DNA of 64,000 bases from Lepeophtheirus salmonis (GCF_016086655.4 NC_052138.2:7936001-8000000); one strand, 5' to 3'. Positions 47,680-59,140 are shown, numbered from the stretch's first letter. The notes: generated from the letters alone by a model not told the origin. A program made the numbers and translations.

Positions 47680-48672
47680 TGAAGAAGGGAGAAGTCAGTC
47701 ATGTTGCTCTGCATAAGTTTCCGTTCTTCTTAGCTGTAAAGTCGTTTCAAAACCCTTATTATACTTCCTTAATTAGCTTCTTGGTATTGTAGGCAATTCA
47801 AATGATGATGTCAATGGCATCCGTAGCCTTTTCAGAACTGATACTGTGAAGGGGAGATAACACACACTTTTTTTTTTTGCTCCGGCATTTCTACGCTTAG
47901 AGACATTGGATAAAAACAAAACATGACTCATTTTTGTTAGCTTGTGTAATGAAATCTTAAATTGAAAAAAAAAACAGGATTTTTTTTTTTATTAAATGTA
48001 TCTGCAATTCTGGTAATAGGAAAGTTCACCTCATTCTTTTCACCCTTGGAAAGTTCAACTCCCTCTTTTCACCCCAAGGAAAGCTCATCCTGAGATAAGT
48101 TCATCCCAAAGCAAGCTCATTGTGAAGAAAGTTCATCCAAAGACAAGTCAACCTCGAGGAACTAACATATTTTTATATAAGATAAATTTTAGTTATTAGA
48201 AAAGGTTGTACTCTGCATTAGTAATATATCTATGTGCAATTGAGGAAAATTAAAATAACATAAAGTTATGTGTCAAATTTGTTGCGATCGGTGGTAAGGG
48301 GAAAATAAAGTTTTCTGTTAAGCTTAAGAAATTTAGGTTATTATTGCAATTAGGAACTTCTTTACTAAGATATGTAATGATTATATTATTGGATTATTAA
48401 CTCTTTGTATTAAAAGTAGAATAAAATACTACAGAATTTTTGATTTTTTTCATTTATATATATTTTAAATATATGTATTGTGGGGGAGGAACTTTCCTCA
48501 AGATGAACTAGTCTTGGGATGAACTTGCCTTGGGGTAAAACAGGGATGTGAACTTTCTGTTAGTATTATAATTATGTAAATGTTGATCTGTATATATGTT
48601 TAGTGTTTTATGATTGAAGTAGTCCGTGTATATATTTGTCCTTGTTTGTTTATGTTGAGTCTCGTGTATGTA

Positions 48673-49547
48673 CAGGGAGCGGGGATCAAATTGTTGCCTA
48701 CTTTAAACCTTGATAACTTGAAGACGACATTATCAAATAAAAAGCCGGTTACCAAATAGGAAAGCTATTCTCGTCAGCTGATGATACATAGTTCAGTTAG
48801 CATCATGCCGTCATCATATGAGGAGATAAAGAGCTATAAGTGGAACGAGGAGCTTTCGAGGTCCGCCGTAGTCATGGCATTGGTTAATAATAGAGGTGAA
48901 ATCTCTAATTCAACAATTTCTTCAACCTTAAGAGTTCAGCGTATCCGTAAGAAGCTAGAGGACACCTGGGATGTTGATGCCACCATAAAGAGGGCATCCA
49001 AGGAGGAGGGCGCCGACAGGAAGGTCAGGGACACCGACTTTGTCGACAAGGTGAAGAAGATGGTTGAGGATGCCCCTACCAGGTCCATGAAGGCCGGAGA
49101 CAGGCCCTGGGTGTGGCAACAGGACTCAGCACCCTGCCATGTGTCCAAAATCTCCATGCAGTGGTTAACTGAGAACTGTTATGACGTCGTAAAAGGATTT
49201 GTGGCCTCCTAACTTTTCCGACCTTAATACTTTGGACTATTTTGTGTGGGACTATGTCGAGAGACATACCAACAGACATCTCCATAGCACCAAGGCCAGC
49301 CTGATGGACTCCATCAAGGAGGTATTCGGCAACATGGACAATGAGATGGTTAGAAGAGCCTGCGGCCGGTTCAAAGGTCGTATTGAGGCCGTTATTGATG
49401 CCAACGGTGATCATATCGAATGAATGGCTACTCTATACCTATATGCTCGTCATAGTTTTGATTTTCAATAAAAAAGTTAAAAAATGTATATGTTGTGTTG
49501 TTTTTTGTAGAAAAATATTTTGGCGACAATTTGATCCCCACTCCCTT
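48673..49547 (+). mobile_element. mariner (DD37D-like) inserted in the copia LTR
   Basis: Exactly 875 bp, flanked by TA (48671-48672, 49548-49549); the empty site is seen intact in the 3' LTR. TIRs of about 26 bp share AGGGAG(C/T)GGGGATCAAATTG. It carries a transposase pseudogene (48805-49423) lacking the middle. Its high-quality TIRs and empty-site partner date it after the copia insertion. Confidence 0.95.
48805..49423 (+). pseudogene. mariner transposase, internal deletion plus one frameshift
   Basis: Starts MPSSYEEIKSYKWNEELSRS, then GEISNSTISSTLRVQRIRKK, a helix-turn-helix region ending 'FVDKVKKMVEDAPTRSM'. Immediately after comes KAGDRPWVWQQDSAPCHVSK with the second catalytic Asp, so the region holding the first Asp (about a third of the protein) is deleted in frame. 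One extra A in an A-run at about 49190 shifts the frame; the second frame continues LWPPNFSDLNTLDYFVWDYV, 'VRRACGRFKGRIEAVIDANG' DHIE and a stop at 49421-49423. About 36 residues separate the second and third Asp, longer than the 34 of classical mariner. Confidence 0.88.
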
Positions 49548-49642
49548 TATATAATATATAACTCTTTTGTGAGTTGATTAAAGGAAGTCATAGTAGTAAA
49601 AGTTATTCTCCCGATATCTTTTTATATTACAACAATCCAACA

Positions 49643-49655
49643 AGTTATGGGCCCA
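49643..49655 (+). promoter_or_regulatory. primer-binding site matching half of initiator tRNA-Met
   Basis: Directly behind the 5' LTR the sequence agttatgggccca is complementary to the anticodon-stem region of initiator tRNA-Met (CUGGGCCCAUAAC), not to its 3' end. Drosophila copia uses the same unusual 'half-tRNA' primer. The position and 12-base match make this assignment strong. Confidence 0.85.
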
Positions 49656-49706
49656 CATACCTTTTTGTTGTGCTTGAATTTATTAGTGAGGTGTATATAA
49701 ATTGAT

Positions 49707-50426
49707 ATGTCCGTAGATAGAATGTCCATCGTTCCCCTTAAAGGATCTAACTATCCCACTTGGAAAATTCAGTGTCGCATGGCACTGATGAAGGATAATC
49801 TTTGGAAAATTGTTACGGGAGAAGACGCCTAAGATAACGGCTGAGAAGATAACTGAAGATGTTACGTTTTGAGTAGCCAAGAAATGGTTTGTAACTTAGT
49901 AAGAGGCGTAAAGACAAAGCCCTTGCTATTATACTATTAGCAATAGATACAACTCTATTATACTTAGTCGGTGAAGCAACGGATCCCTGTGTGGTTTGGA
50001 GTCGACTGCAAAGTCAATTTCAAAAGCAAACTTGGGCAAATAAACTAGAATTACGGAAGAAGTTGGTTGCTTGTCAGTTGAAAGACGGTGAGAGTGTTAA
50101 AGGTCATGTCAAGAAAATGACGGAAATATTTAATGAACTTGCTGTAATAGGGAGCAAGGTTGATGAGGTTGACAAAGTTGTGTATCTGTTAGCGAGTCTT
50201 CCTAAAGATTTTAATATGCTTGTGACGGCATTGGAGGCTCATCTTGAGATACCTAAATGGGAAATAGTCGTGGGCAAGCGGATCTTGAACACAAAGAGCA
50301 GGAAGCTTGTGAAAGAAAATACTTCAAGAGAACCTGAAAAGGGCTTAGCCACTGGAGAAGCCGACGCTTGCTAAAATGTTTTGGTTTGGCAAACCTGGAC
50401 ACAAGAAAAGGGATTGTACCAAATGA
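49707..50426 (+). pseudogene. copia gag, broken
   Basis: The first 41 codons (49707-49832) read MSVDRMSIVPLKGSNYPTWK and IQCRMALMKDNLW, typical copia gag start, then a stop. After decayed sequence an open frame (49991-50374) gives VWSRLQSQFQKQTWANKLEL, DGESVKGHVKKMTEIFNEL, VVYLLASLPKDFNMLVTALE. A zinc-knuckle remnant (FWFGKPGHKKRDC; first Cys pair mutated) follows at 50373-50426. Gag forms the virus-like particle of the element. Confidence 0.88.
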
Positions 50427-50518
50427 GAAATTTTAGCAAAAACGTGGTCAGTTTAGAACCCATGGGTTGAAGAAAGGTCATAAATAAACAAAGTGAAGCA
50501 AAGTGGTTATATTTTTTT

Positions 50519-50923
50519 ATGAATGAAGGACCTATATCTTGGAAAAGTCAAAAACAAAAGTCGGTTGCATTATCGACTGTAGAAGCAGAATATATGGCTC
50601 TTTCTGCTGCATCACAAGAATGCATTTGGATTCGAAATTTATTGTGCAATATTGAAAGATCTTGTGATAGTCCTACAGTGATTTTTGAAGAAAATCAGTC
50701 AACCATAAGCTTGACTAAGAACCCCCAATATAATGGTAGAGCAAAGCATATTGATATAAGATATCATTTCACCAGAGAACTAGTGGAGGCAAACAAGATT
50801 ACACTCGTCTACTGTCGGAGTGAAGATATGGTGGCTGATATGCTAACAAAAGGACTGTCTAAAGTTAAATTTGTTAAATTGTTAAACCTTGTAGGGATTA
50901 TTAATTTGAATGATCTGCATTGA
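50519..50923 (+). pseudogene. copia RNase H, C-terminal part of pol
   Basis: Reads GPISWKSQKQKSVALSTVEA, then EYMALSAASQECIWIRNLL, ENQSTISLTKNPQYNGRAKH, 'IDIRYHFTRELVEANKI', and the typical end DMVADMLTKGLSKVKF to a stop at 50921-50923. Glu of EAEY and Asp/Asn of ENQS mark RNase H active-site positions; ENQ instead of DNQ is a substitution. All of pol before this is deleted, so no polymerase is made. Confidence 0.9.
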
Positions 50924-50931
50924 AGTGGAGG
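50923..50931 (+). promoter_or_regulatory. polypurine tract of the copia element
   Basis: AAGTGGAGG immediately before the TGTTAG of the 3' LTR; the expected site of plus-strand priming. Confidence 0.7.
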
Positions 50932-51172
50932 TGTTAGTATTATAATTATGTAAATTATTATTACTGATCTGTATATATATATATGTTTAGTGTTTTCTGA
51001 TTGAAGTAGTCCGTGTATATATTTGTCCTTGTTTGTTTATTTTGAGTCTCGTGTATGTATATAATATATAACTCTTTTGTGAGTTGATTAAAGTAAGTCA
51101 TAGTAGATTAAAGTAAGTCATATTAGTAAAAGTTATTCTCCCGATATCTTTTTATATTACAACAATCCAACA
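50932..51172 (+). repeat. copia 3' LTR (241 bp)
   Basis: TGTTAG...CCAACA, uninterrupted. It provides the empty site for the mariner in the 5' LTR (gtgtatgtatataatatat). Contains a 17-bp tandem duplication near 51098-51125 absent from the 5' copy. Confidence 0.93.
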
Positions 51173-51216
51173 CTTTCCGGGGGTAAAAAAGCGCAGTGAA
51201 CTTTCCGTGCACGTAC

Positions 51217-52950
51217 AATTCTTGGGTCCCACTCTGTACATGCAGTAGGCATGTAGATAATATCCAAATGTATGTACCGCATAAATTTAAAATAGTTATT
51301 ATCCCATAATAAAAAGTTGTAAGAAAATATAAATAAATAAAATTTATTTCAACAAATATTTTTGCTTAAATACCCTATACCTGTGTAGTGAATTTGACAG
51401 GGAATACAATGATGAGACCATATTCAAAAGGTCTCAAGAAGCCTTTATATCCCAAATGAATTATAATTTATCATCAACATCCAAAAAAAAAATATATTAC
51501 CTGACAAATGTGTTCCTTTACAACGTGTTCTTTCATTTTATTTTTTTACGTAAATGAAGACATTCCTATGGGAACTGCTTATTTATAAAAACACATGATA
51601 CATCTTTACATAACTTGATTCTATTCTAGTTGCAAGTTTTCCATAGAATTTTAGTATATAATAAGAGCATTTCGATTTTAATGGTTTGTATTTTTTGATC
51701 CTCTATTACTTTCAAATCCTAGCATCATTGGAAGTGGTTATACATCCTAATGTTATAAATGCATATTTTAATAATATAAAATGTGATTTGTTCTGGGTAA
51801 AATTAAGGGAAATGATACTATGAATATTAGTGAATAAATTGAAAACATGTTTACCAAAATGTATAACCTATGAATTCATAATGTAAAATAGTAGTTGAAG
51901 AATGTAATAATACATTTTGTAGACTTTAGTTAGAACATTAGTTCCCAACCTTTCTTGGTCTGTGACCCCTTGATAACATTTATAAAGCTATGTTGAACCC
52001 AAAGAAACATAGTTAATTGAGTTTATTCACCTTCTCTACATTATTAGACGAGGATATTGTATTCAGTTCGTTAGCATATTCAGTTCGAGCATAACTCGAA
52101 GAATGTATTTGGTTGCTGTCATCAGCAACTCTTTGGCAATGGTGTGAGGTTTCTTGCCTTTGGATGAGATAATTTCTTTGGAAATGACTTAATGTGCTAT
52201 TCTCAACTCAAACTGGAACTATAAAAGTAAATCCATAATTTCAAAAATTATTCACTACATTTTCTTTTAATTCTTATTTATCTTTTACTTCATCATAGGC
52301 TATCTGAAATTTCAAAAAATAAATTTTATTTCAATTGACTAAATAATAAGATTACATTATTATTAACATGCGAATACACAACAAAGACATTTGGTAACAT
52401 ACAAAAACTTTTTAGAAGGCCTTAGGGAACCACTGAGTTACAAGATAAATTATTTCAAAAAAGACATGTCCTGTGAAGAAAAAAACATTTCTTATTCCCC
52501 TTCAATCTTCCTTTTTCATATTTATCGTTGGAGTAGATACATAATAAGAAAGTACGTACAGGGTATAGCAACTATTTTCTCAAAAGGCTAAAGCAAGTCT
52601 TATAAATCAGAAAAGGTATATTTTTGTTTAATAATGACAATAACACTTAAAGCTTAGCGTTACACAGTTTTGAAAATCATATCGGGTAGGTAACGTCCCA
52701 CATTCTCCATATACTGAATAAACCTAAATTTGATATTTTAATACCCAGTGATTTTTTTTTTTCGCTGTAAATTACTTTTTGCTGACAGGTTTTAAGAGGG
52801 ATATTTATATCATACAAAAAGATGCATAACTAAGTGACAACATATTGCATTTTAAAATTGTGAAAGATTATTTCAAGAAGTATTTACAGCAGGCGGAGGA
52901 AAAGTCGTACCGTTTATCATATTAAGATTTAACTTAATTCATCAAAATCA
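51217..52950. other. non-coding stretch
   Basis: AT-rich with no recognised gene. A 66-codon frame at 52391-52591 has no family features. Confidence 0.5.
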
Positions 52951-52984
52951 CGTACAATAGTATTTTACTATAGTTATACTTTAT

Positions 52985-53290
52985 AATAACAACAATTATT
53001 TCTCAAAATGCCCTCCTCCTGCAGCGACAATGGGTAAATAATGGGTCTGAAGGCTAGTAGACCTTTATGACATAGTCATTGGACATATCAGCCCTTATCC
53101 TTCTTTGCAGACCTTGCTCTCCCCAACAATCCATATTCCATAGTTTTGTGGCGAGTAGTCCTGTGATGAGGGGGTGGGACTCAAATTTGGAGAGCAGAAA
53201 TTGGTGAGGTTTTCCTTGCACCGAGCTTGAGTCGTTATAACCGTACTCTATCTACAGATATAAGAATAGGGTCCCAACTTCTCTACAGTA
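52985..53290 (-). pseudogene. mariner transposase C-terminal relic
   Basis: The minus strand reads CKENLTNFCSPNLSPTPSS then DYSPQNYGIWIVGESKVCKE, and after decay ends THYLPIVAAGGGHFEK and a stop. The order SP..P.SPDY.PLDYGIWS..E..VC and the terminal (I/V)VAAGGGHIE are standard mariner-type features. No N-terminal part or TIR remains. Confidence 0.7.
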
Positions 53291-53309
53291 TTCCTGATAG
53301 TCCCTTAAC

Positions 53310-53890
53310 TGACGTTGGGCGCTTGGTAACTTTGCCTTACACTATTTTCCCTCACGACATTATGCCTTAACCATTTCACCTTAAAACATTTTGCTTTAAA
53401 GACATATTACATCAAGGATAATTCGCCTTAATACATAAATAAATGCGATTTATACATTGTCTTTGTTATTTGTAGTTAAAAGTGATGTTCACTTGGAATT
53501 TTTTAGTCAAAATATGTAAAATTTCAATATATATACCAAAAAAAACGTCATTTTATAATGAATTCGACCCGAGACAAACTATATAATAAAATTAGTATAA
53601 TAAGTAAAGCAATAATAAATGAACACGGCAAAGATTCGAATCGAAGAATTGCTAATCATTTCACCATTAGTTATTATCATTCTACATGATGATTATTTAT
53701 ACAAGAAAAGACGAAATAGTATAATATGACGCAAGACCATAATTATATCATTATACCAACAGAAAAAAAACCATTCAATACATTTTATAATATAAAACAT
53801 TACATATTTTGATTGCAAAAACGTTTTTTTGGCATGCCCTATAAATTAAGGCAAAGTATCCTTGATACAAAATGGTTTTTAGCCAAAATG
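53310..53890. mobile_element. putative short element with minisatellite ends (second copy)
   Basis: Left end (53330-53435): four to six irregular copies of cattttgccttaa-like words. Right end (53825-53890): related words in inverse orientation (aattaaggcaaag, ttagccaaaatg). The interior has a pair of ttcgaat..aa words and att.ttatcat..ta words as in 11650-12300. Boundaries and target duplications are unresolved. Confidence 0.45.
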
Positions 53891-54129
53891 ATGGCAGAGT
53901 TATTTGCGTTTAAATAATTTTGCTCATTTTCGTATTATGAAAATGAATTGAAAAGTACTTTTTTGTATAGGGAAAGGCAGCAAAACTTAGACTGCTATTT
54001 AATGTTTTTGTTCTCATAACTATGAAAAGGTTTAGTAATTATTTTTTTATATTCAGTTTCCGCCGTCCTATTTACAGAAACAAACAATACCAATCATTTA
54101 GGCATTTCATTATCATGAGTGAGTAACAA

Positions 54130-55070
54130 GAAAAAAGGCAGGGCATCTCAGATCTCCTAGATGCTAGATTTGATATGATGCAGATTACAGACATTCATAA
54201 GTGTTCTAGGAGCCTGTTTTTTAAGATAGCCAAGATTTGAAAAAAATGGAGAAGACCTCTCCAGGATGTCAGAAAGTGGAGGGCATAATTTAAAGAGGGA
54301 TACGAAGTTCTTGTTAATTTTTGGAGAAGAATATAAAGGAGGATCCAACTAAGTCAATAAATCGCATCACCAACGACTTCTCTGTGGCTCCAGGGGCCAT
54401 CAAAAGAGCTATAAAACACAATTTGGGTTTATTTTCTTTCACAATGACACAATAACACCTTCTGACAGAGGGTATAAAAGCCAGGATGCTCGAGAGGTGC
54501 AAGGCAGTCCTCACATGGATCAAGGCAAAGGGATCAATTGAGAGAATTTCCTCGGACAAGAAGTTTTACACAGTTGATCAATTCCACAACAACCACTGGC
54601 TTGTAGAAACAAAAGAAAATCTCCAAGGGGTTTACTACACCAAATATCCGCCCCAAACAATGGTCCTCAGAGTCGTGCCCTCTGATGGAAAGAAGATGCT
54701 CCAGTTCTTTTTCAAGGAACTTAACACCAACTATTCCTAGAGGATAAGCACGTGTGGACTCAGGACGGCAACCCCTTTTAAACTTTGCCAGGTTGGAAAA
54801 GTTCTGCACAGATAACATTGCTCGATTCTGGTCCAAAGAGATATGGCCCCTTTCCTCACCCGATTTGAACCCTTTTGACTTTTCTATATTGGGCACTTTA
54901 GAGAGGGGAAATATCAAGACCTCACACACAAATTTATACTCACGGAAGTCCTCCATAGTGTTTGCGTGGGAATACTTGTCAGAGGAATTTGTCATTAACT
55001 CTGACATGGCCTTCTCGTGACGTGTCAAGGCTGTGACTGATGATCAAGGTAGCCAAATTGAGTGATTTTT
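54130..55070 (+). pseudogene. Tc1/mariner (DD37D-like) transposase relic, nearly full span
   Basis: In shifting frames: SDLLDARFDMMQITDI and KRDTKFLL.. (first helix region), RITNDFSVAPGAIKRAIK (second), then an open frame 54486-54740 with ERISSDKKFYTVDQFHNN (first catalytic Asp) and 'TMVLRVVPSDGKKMLQFFF', then WTQDGNP (second Asp), NFARLEKFCTDNIARFWSK, WPLSSPDLNPFDFSILGTLE (third Asp), and a C-terminus ending QGSQIE and stop near 55063. All three catalytic positions are visible but split by at least three frameshifts and stops. TIRs were not identified. Confidence 0.75.
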
Positions 55071-56485
55071 TGTTTTGCTAAAACCTTATCTACATGTTTT
55101 GTTAATATTATTTTTTTGCTTGTTATTGAAAATATAAAATTATTAAAGTATTTCTAAGTCCATCTCTCGACTCCACATTTTGCAGCCTATATATAAGAAA
55201 TTGTACAGAGTTAAATTATTTTTATAAGCCGCAGTAATAAAAAATTTGGGGCTAAATTGAAATTAATTTAATTTCATGAAATATTCTGGCAAATCCTTTT
55301 TTGCCAATATTTACTTTCGATGGCAAACGGACGTTCCTCAGTACTCCAGTACCAGATAGTTACTGATTATATTGCCAAAAAAATTTGGAATCTCGTGAGT
55401 AGAATCAAACCACGCCCAGCACGCATCAGCTTTTACAGCCTAATGACCATGCAATTATCGGAAATGAAATTATCTTGCTACATCCTGAATAAAAATATTC
55501 TTTATAAGCTACATAGACAATCAATTTCATAATGTGCTTATACCATAGATATGTATGAAATACCACCCTAAATATAATCTATGCAAAATATTACAACTTG
55601 TTCACATTGATATTTCAGTCTCTGAGGTGGAAAAACTCCCTGGGAAGTAACGGAGGAATAAATTAACCTTTTTTATACTTCTTTTTTATGTGGTCATTTT
55701 TTTTTTTTTTTTTTTTGTTAATTAATAAATTTTAGCACTAAAATTAATAATTAAATAAAATTAAATATTAAATTAAATTAAAATAAAAAGAGTCCATAAT
55801 AAAGCATACAAGAAAATAACATTGACACAAATATTTAAAAAATTAACACAAATACTAAGAAAACGTTAAAAATATAAATAAAAATTACATAAATAAAAAA
55901 TTTCCATAACTATAACTTTTTTTTGTACCTCGGTACAACTATATTTCCACTAATTATTTTATAAGAACATTAGTTTTAATTTTTTAACAAATTAAATACA
56001 ATATTTTTCTATGTTATCGTATAATCCTTAGGCCATTGTGTTCTAGTGCATCTAGATTTATGTAACAAAACTTGTACTGTTACAATTATAACTTATCCGA
56101 GGGATAAATGATGCTTTCTAAAAAAAAATCACAATATTTTTTTAATTTTTCATATGATGTTCCGATTCAGAGGGTATAAACCTTACTACGTCAGCGGCAA
56201 AGTCTCATAACTTTCCATAGACTCTCGGAATTTTTGATACTAAGAGCATCGTATCTTGCTGTGGCATCTATCAAAATACTTCTAAATTCTTCTACTCTGA
56301 TTGACTCTCTCAATGTGAGTTTTTTTAATATAGTAATATATACCTAGGAATTTAAAAGTCCATTGTACAGTGGTTTCGTTTTTGAAGGCGAATTCCTTCT
56401 CATAGATAGTCTAAAAAGAATAATGGCTGATTATGATAACTCAATTTTGTATTTATGAGACCTTTCATATTTAAAGATCCCAATT
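55071..56485. other. non-coding stretch
   Basis: AT-rich, with a T-run at about 55698-55716 followed by (taaat)-like simple sequence; no gene recognised. Confidence 0.5.
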
Positions 56486-56489
56486 GTCT

Positions 56490-56660
56490 AAGTATTTCCA
56501 GACGGGGCACTCAGCGAATGCGTCGATGCCCGAGTTATACATTTTCCCACAGTCTTTACACGCTTCATAGATCTGTAACTGAGCCGTAAATTTACGAACA
56601 TCCAATATTTATGTGGATCTTAGTATTGGTTTTATCCAGATTTCTAGGAGTTTTAATAGT
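56490..56660 (-). pseudogene. LINE C-terminal zinc-knuckle relic (2)
   Basis: Minus strand: VRKFTAQLQIYEACKDCGKM then YNSGIDAFAECPVWKYLDNW. Same family as 28070-28310 (KFTGQFQI..RCKDCGNNFNSVIHGFAICP), with the zinc-binding His replaced by Asp. Upstream sequence (KAAKEYIILLKLLEIW) is decayed. Confidence 0.6.
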
Positions 56661-58840
56661 ATTATATATTCTTTGGCCGCCTTAATTGATTTGACTTATG
56701 TAATTTCTCCATATTTTATTTTCACAGGCAAGTTTCCTTGCGGGGAACTGGAGTTATTTAGATGGTTGATACTATGATGTGAAACTAAACGATTATGACT
56801 CGTAGTAAAATTTTAATTATTACATAATTAGACAAAAGATTCACTAGCATCAAACTCCTCCTATTATAAGAGGCCCTAGGTTTAAACCTAAATTATTTTA
56901 CAGAGGGGGCCCCAAAACTTAGACTAGCATTTACTTGATAATATGATTTTATTCTAGTTATTTTTAATACCAAGGTTTCATTACCCAACCAAATGACAGA
57001 TGAAACAAAAATTAACAAGTTTTGTTTTATCCCATGTCTCTAAGTGTAAAAATATGGAAGCAACAACAAAAGTCTTAGCCTCTACAATTTACATATATTC
57101 TAAAATACACTTTCAACAAGACAAAAAGTAGTTTTTTCCCCTTTAAATAGTATTATTATAGATTTTAGTAATATAAATGATGTACTCATGTTCTAAGATT
57201 AGATTGGAACAAAAGTAAATTCAAACATGCATTTACCTGTAAATAGACATGATAAGTAAAAAAATAATAATCTGATGCATTCGAATAATTTCATATGGTG
57301 CACTTACCTTGAGTATTATTATATGAAGATAAAGACAGGAATTTCATTATTTTGTAAAATGAACTTTTACATATTTTTAACAATCACTGCTTCACTTGAC
57401 TCCACAACCTACAAAACCTTACAACCAAGTTAACCGTAATGGCAAACAATAAATTATTTATTATACATAATAAAAGTTAAGAAAAAAAAATAAAGTAAAG
57501 AAGCTAAAAAAACCTCTGACAGTCAAAAAGAAAAAAGTTTATTATCACACAATTTATGATTTTTCAAAAACAAGTTTATATATATTTTTGTCACAGTTTA
57601 CCATAAAAAAAATTGCAAAAGGGATACAAAATATATATTTATGTACTAAAATTTAAATTTGTTCAAATCTCAAATGAGAGGACAGTTTATTAGTTCTGAA
57701 ATTAATAAATATTTTTTAGTTTTTTTAGTTAATTTGTTGACTGATATCAGCATTGCAACTTTAAATATTAACAACAGTTATATTAATAATAACAACAGAT
57801 AAATATAAACTTTGTAAAAGATAATTAGCGAATATTTTTATATCTCATATAATTTCCCACTTTATTTTGAAACTTTTTTTTTTTTTTTTTGTCATTAATT
57901 AGGCAATTTCAGGTAATTGGACCATATATTAGAAACACAAACTCAAAATGCAACTATGGTCATTTTATGTTTTTCAAGGGCCCAACGCCTATTTTATTTT
58001 ACTCCTTATTTGAAGGAGAACACTTGAAATATCATTGGTATTTAAATCTACCTACCTCCCCGCGATGTCATAAATTGTATCATAAGGGAAGGAGAAGCCA
58101 TTTTTGGGTCTCAAGGTTAATAAGCTCTAATGTTTTCAATTTAACGTAAACAAAAAAAAAGAGTCTTTGGGCTCTTTGTTTAAAAGAAAAAAATTCAAAT
58201 TGTTGTAGTTTATACTGAGTCGATCAAATTATTTTATAGGTATTCGGGATATTTTTAGGAAAATTTCTTTTCATGAATATATTTTTAATTCGGTTGAAAA
58301 GAAGATATTTAAATAATTGAAGAATGTTTAAATGTCATACACAATCACAAAAGCCAATTCCCTTTTCCTCCCTGTTCATTTAATTTCCTTAACATTGTAC
58401 ATAATATTAGTATATATAATAATATACTTGTCCAATTATGAGTATCTAATTTCATATCCAAGGATGTTTTGTAATTTGATAACAAGGTTCATAATTATTT
58501 TTACATATGGATTGATTAATTATATCAAATCTACGACATAGTCATCTGTGTATATATGTAGAGTCGTAAATTCTAAGCACTTTTAGTGTGTAAAAAAATA
58601 AAATAATAATAATGATGTGATAATCCTAACAATTTGAAGAATCTTAAAGAGAGCAGCTGTGTAGCCTTGGCGTTTCATTGGATTAGCTGTGTGATAAAGG
58701 AAATATACAAAAGTCCCACTACTTATATCAAGGACTTAGACATAAAATACTTCGATGTCAATCCTTATTTCTACTCTGGGTCCAAAATCATATTAATATA
58801 TATATATTTTTTTCTTTTTTTTTTTGGGGGGAAGGGGTTT
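56661..58840. other. non-coding stretch
   Basis: AT-rich. Frames at 57889-58149 and 58634-58843 are open for about 70-86 codons but match nothing I recognise. T-run at about 57872-57890. Confidence 0.45.
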
Positions 58841-59140
58841 TAAAAACTTTTTTGGAAAAAAATAAAGAAAAGTAAAAATTTTCTTTTTAAAATTTCAAAA
58901 TCTATAATTTTTTACAAAAAATGGATAAATTGAGCGAAAAAAAATTTGATAAATTATATTTCTAATTTATTTAGGAAAAAATTTTTCGGAAATTACATTT
59001 TTGGATTTTTGAAATTGAATTTTAAATATTAAAAACGTTAAACAAAAAATTCATAACTATTCACAAAAAAAGTTTAATTTCAAAACATTAGTATTTTTGG
59101 AAAAAAAAATCAAATATTAAATTTTTTGTTTGTTTGCATA
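58840..59140. repeat. A/T-rich low-complexity repeat
   Basis: Reiterated ttcaaaat, attcacaaaaaa and aaaattt words, similar in inverse orientation to 20780-21068; related sequence recurs at 59640-59830. The stretch is non-coding. Confidence 0.5.

Larger units (their letters stand above)
48558..49642 (+). repeat. copia 5' LTR, split by a mariner
   Basis: The LTR parts 48558-48672 and 49548-49642 are colinear with the 3' LTR, with the mariner and one TA duplicate between them. Compared with the 3' LTR it lacks a short insertion near the start (attattact) and a 17-bp duplication (agtaagtcatagtaga-like). Confidence 0.92.
48558..51172 (+). mobile_element. copia-type LTR retrotransposon, internally deleted
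   Basis: Flanked by a 5-bp duplication CTTTC (48553-48557 and 51173-51177). LTRs start TGTTAG and end CCAACA: 5' LTR 48558-49642 (interrupted by a mariner), 3' LTR 50932-51172. A primer-binding site follows the 5' LTR (49643-49655) and a purine tract AAGTGGAGG precedes the 3' LTR. The interior has gag (49707-50426) and the end of RNase H (50519-50923); protease, integrase and most of the reverse transcriptase are missing. It can only have moved with help from an intact relative. Confidence 0.93.
48018..51216. mobile_element. fold-back element with tandem-repeat TIRs, interrupted by a copia element
   Basis: The left arm (48018-48170) and the right arm (48480-48557 continued at 51178-51216) are inverted repeats: GGAAAGTTCAC, CTTTT.ACCCC, 'GGAAAGTTCA.ATCCCT', CCCCAAGG.AAG.TCATCC, TGAG. 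Each arm is built of reiterated gaaagttcatccc-like words. Removing the copia insertion gives an element of about 575 bp. The interior (48171-48479) is AT-rich and non-coding. Confidence 0.82.

Noticed and set aside
54534..55028. 164-codon minus-strand open frame
   Set aside because: It is the antisense shadow of the Tc1/mariner transposase relic, whose plus-strand motifs (catalytic Asp contexts) are clear.
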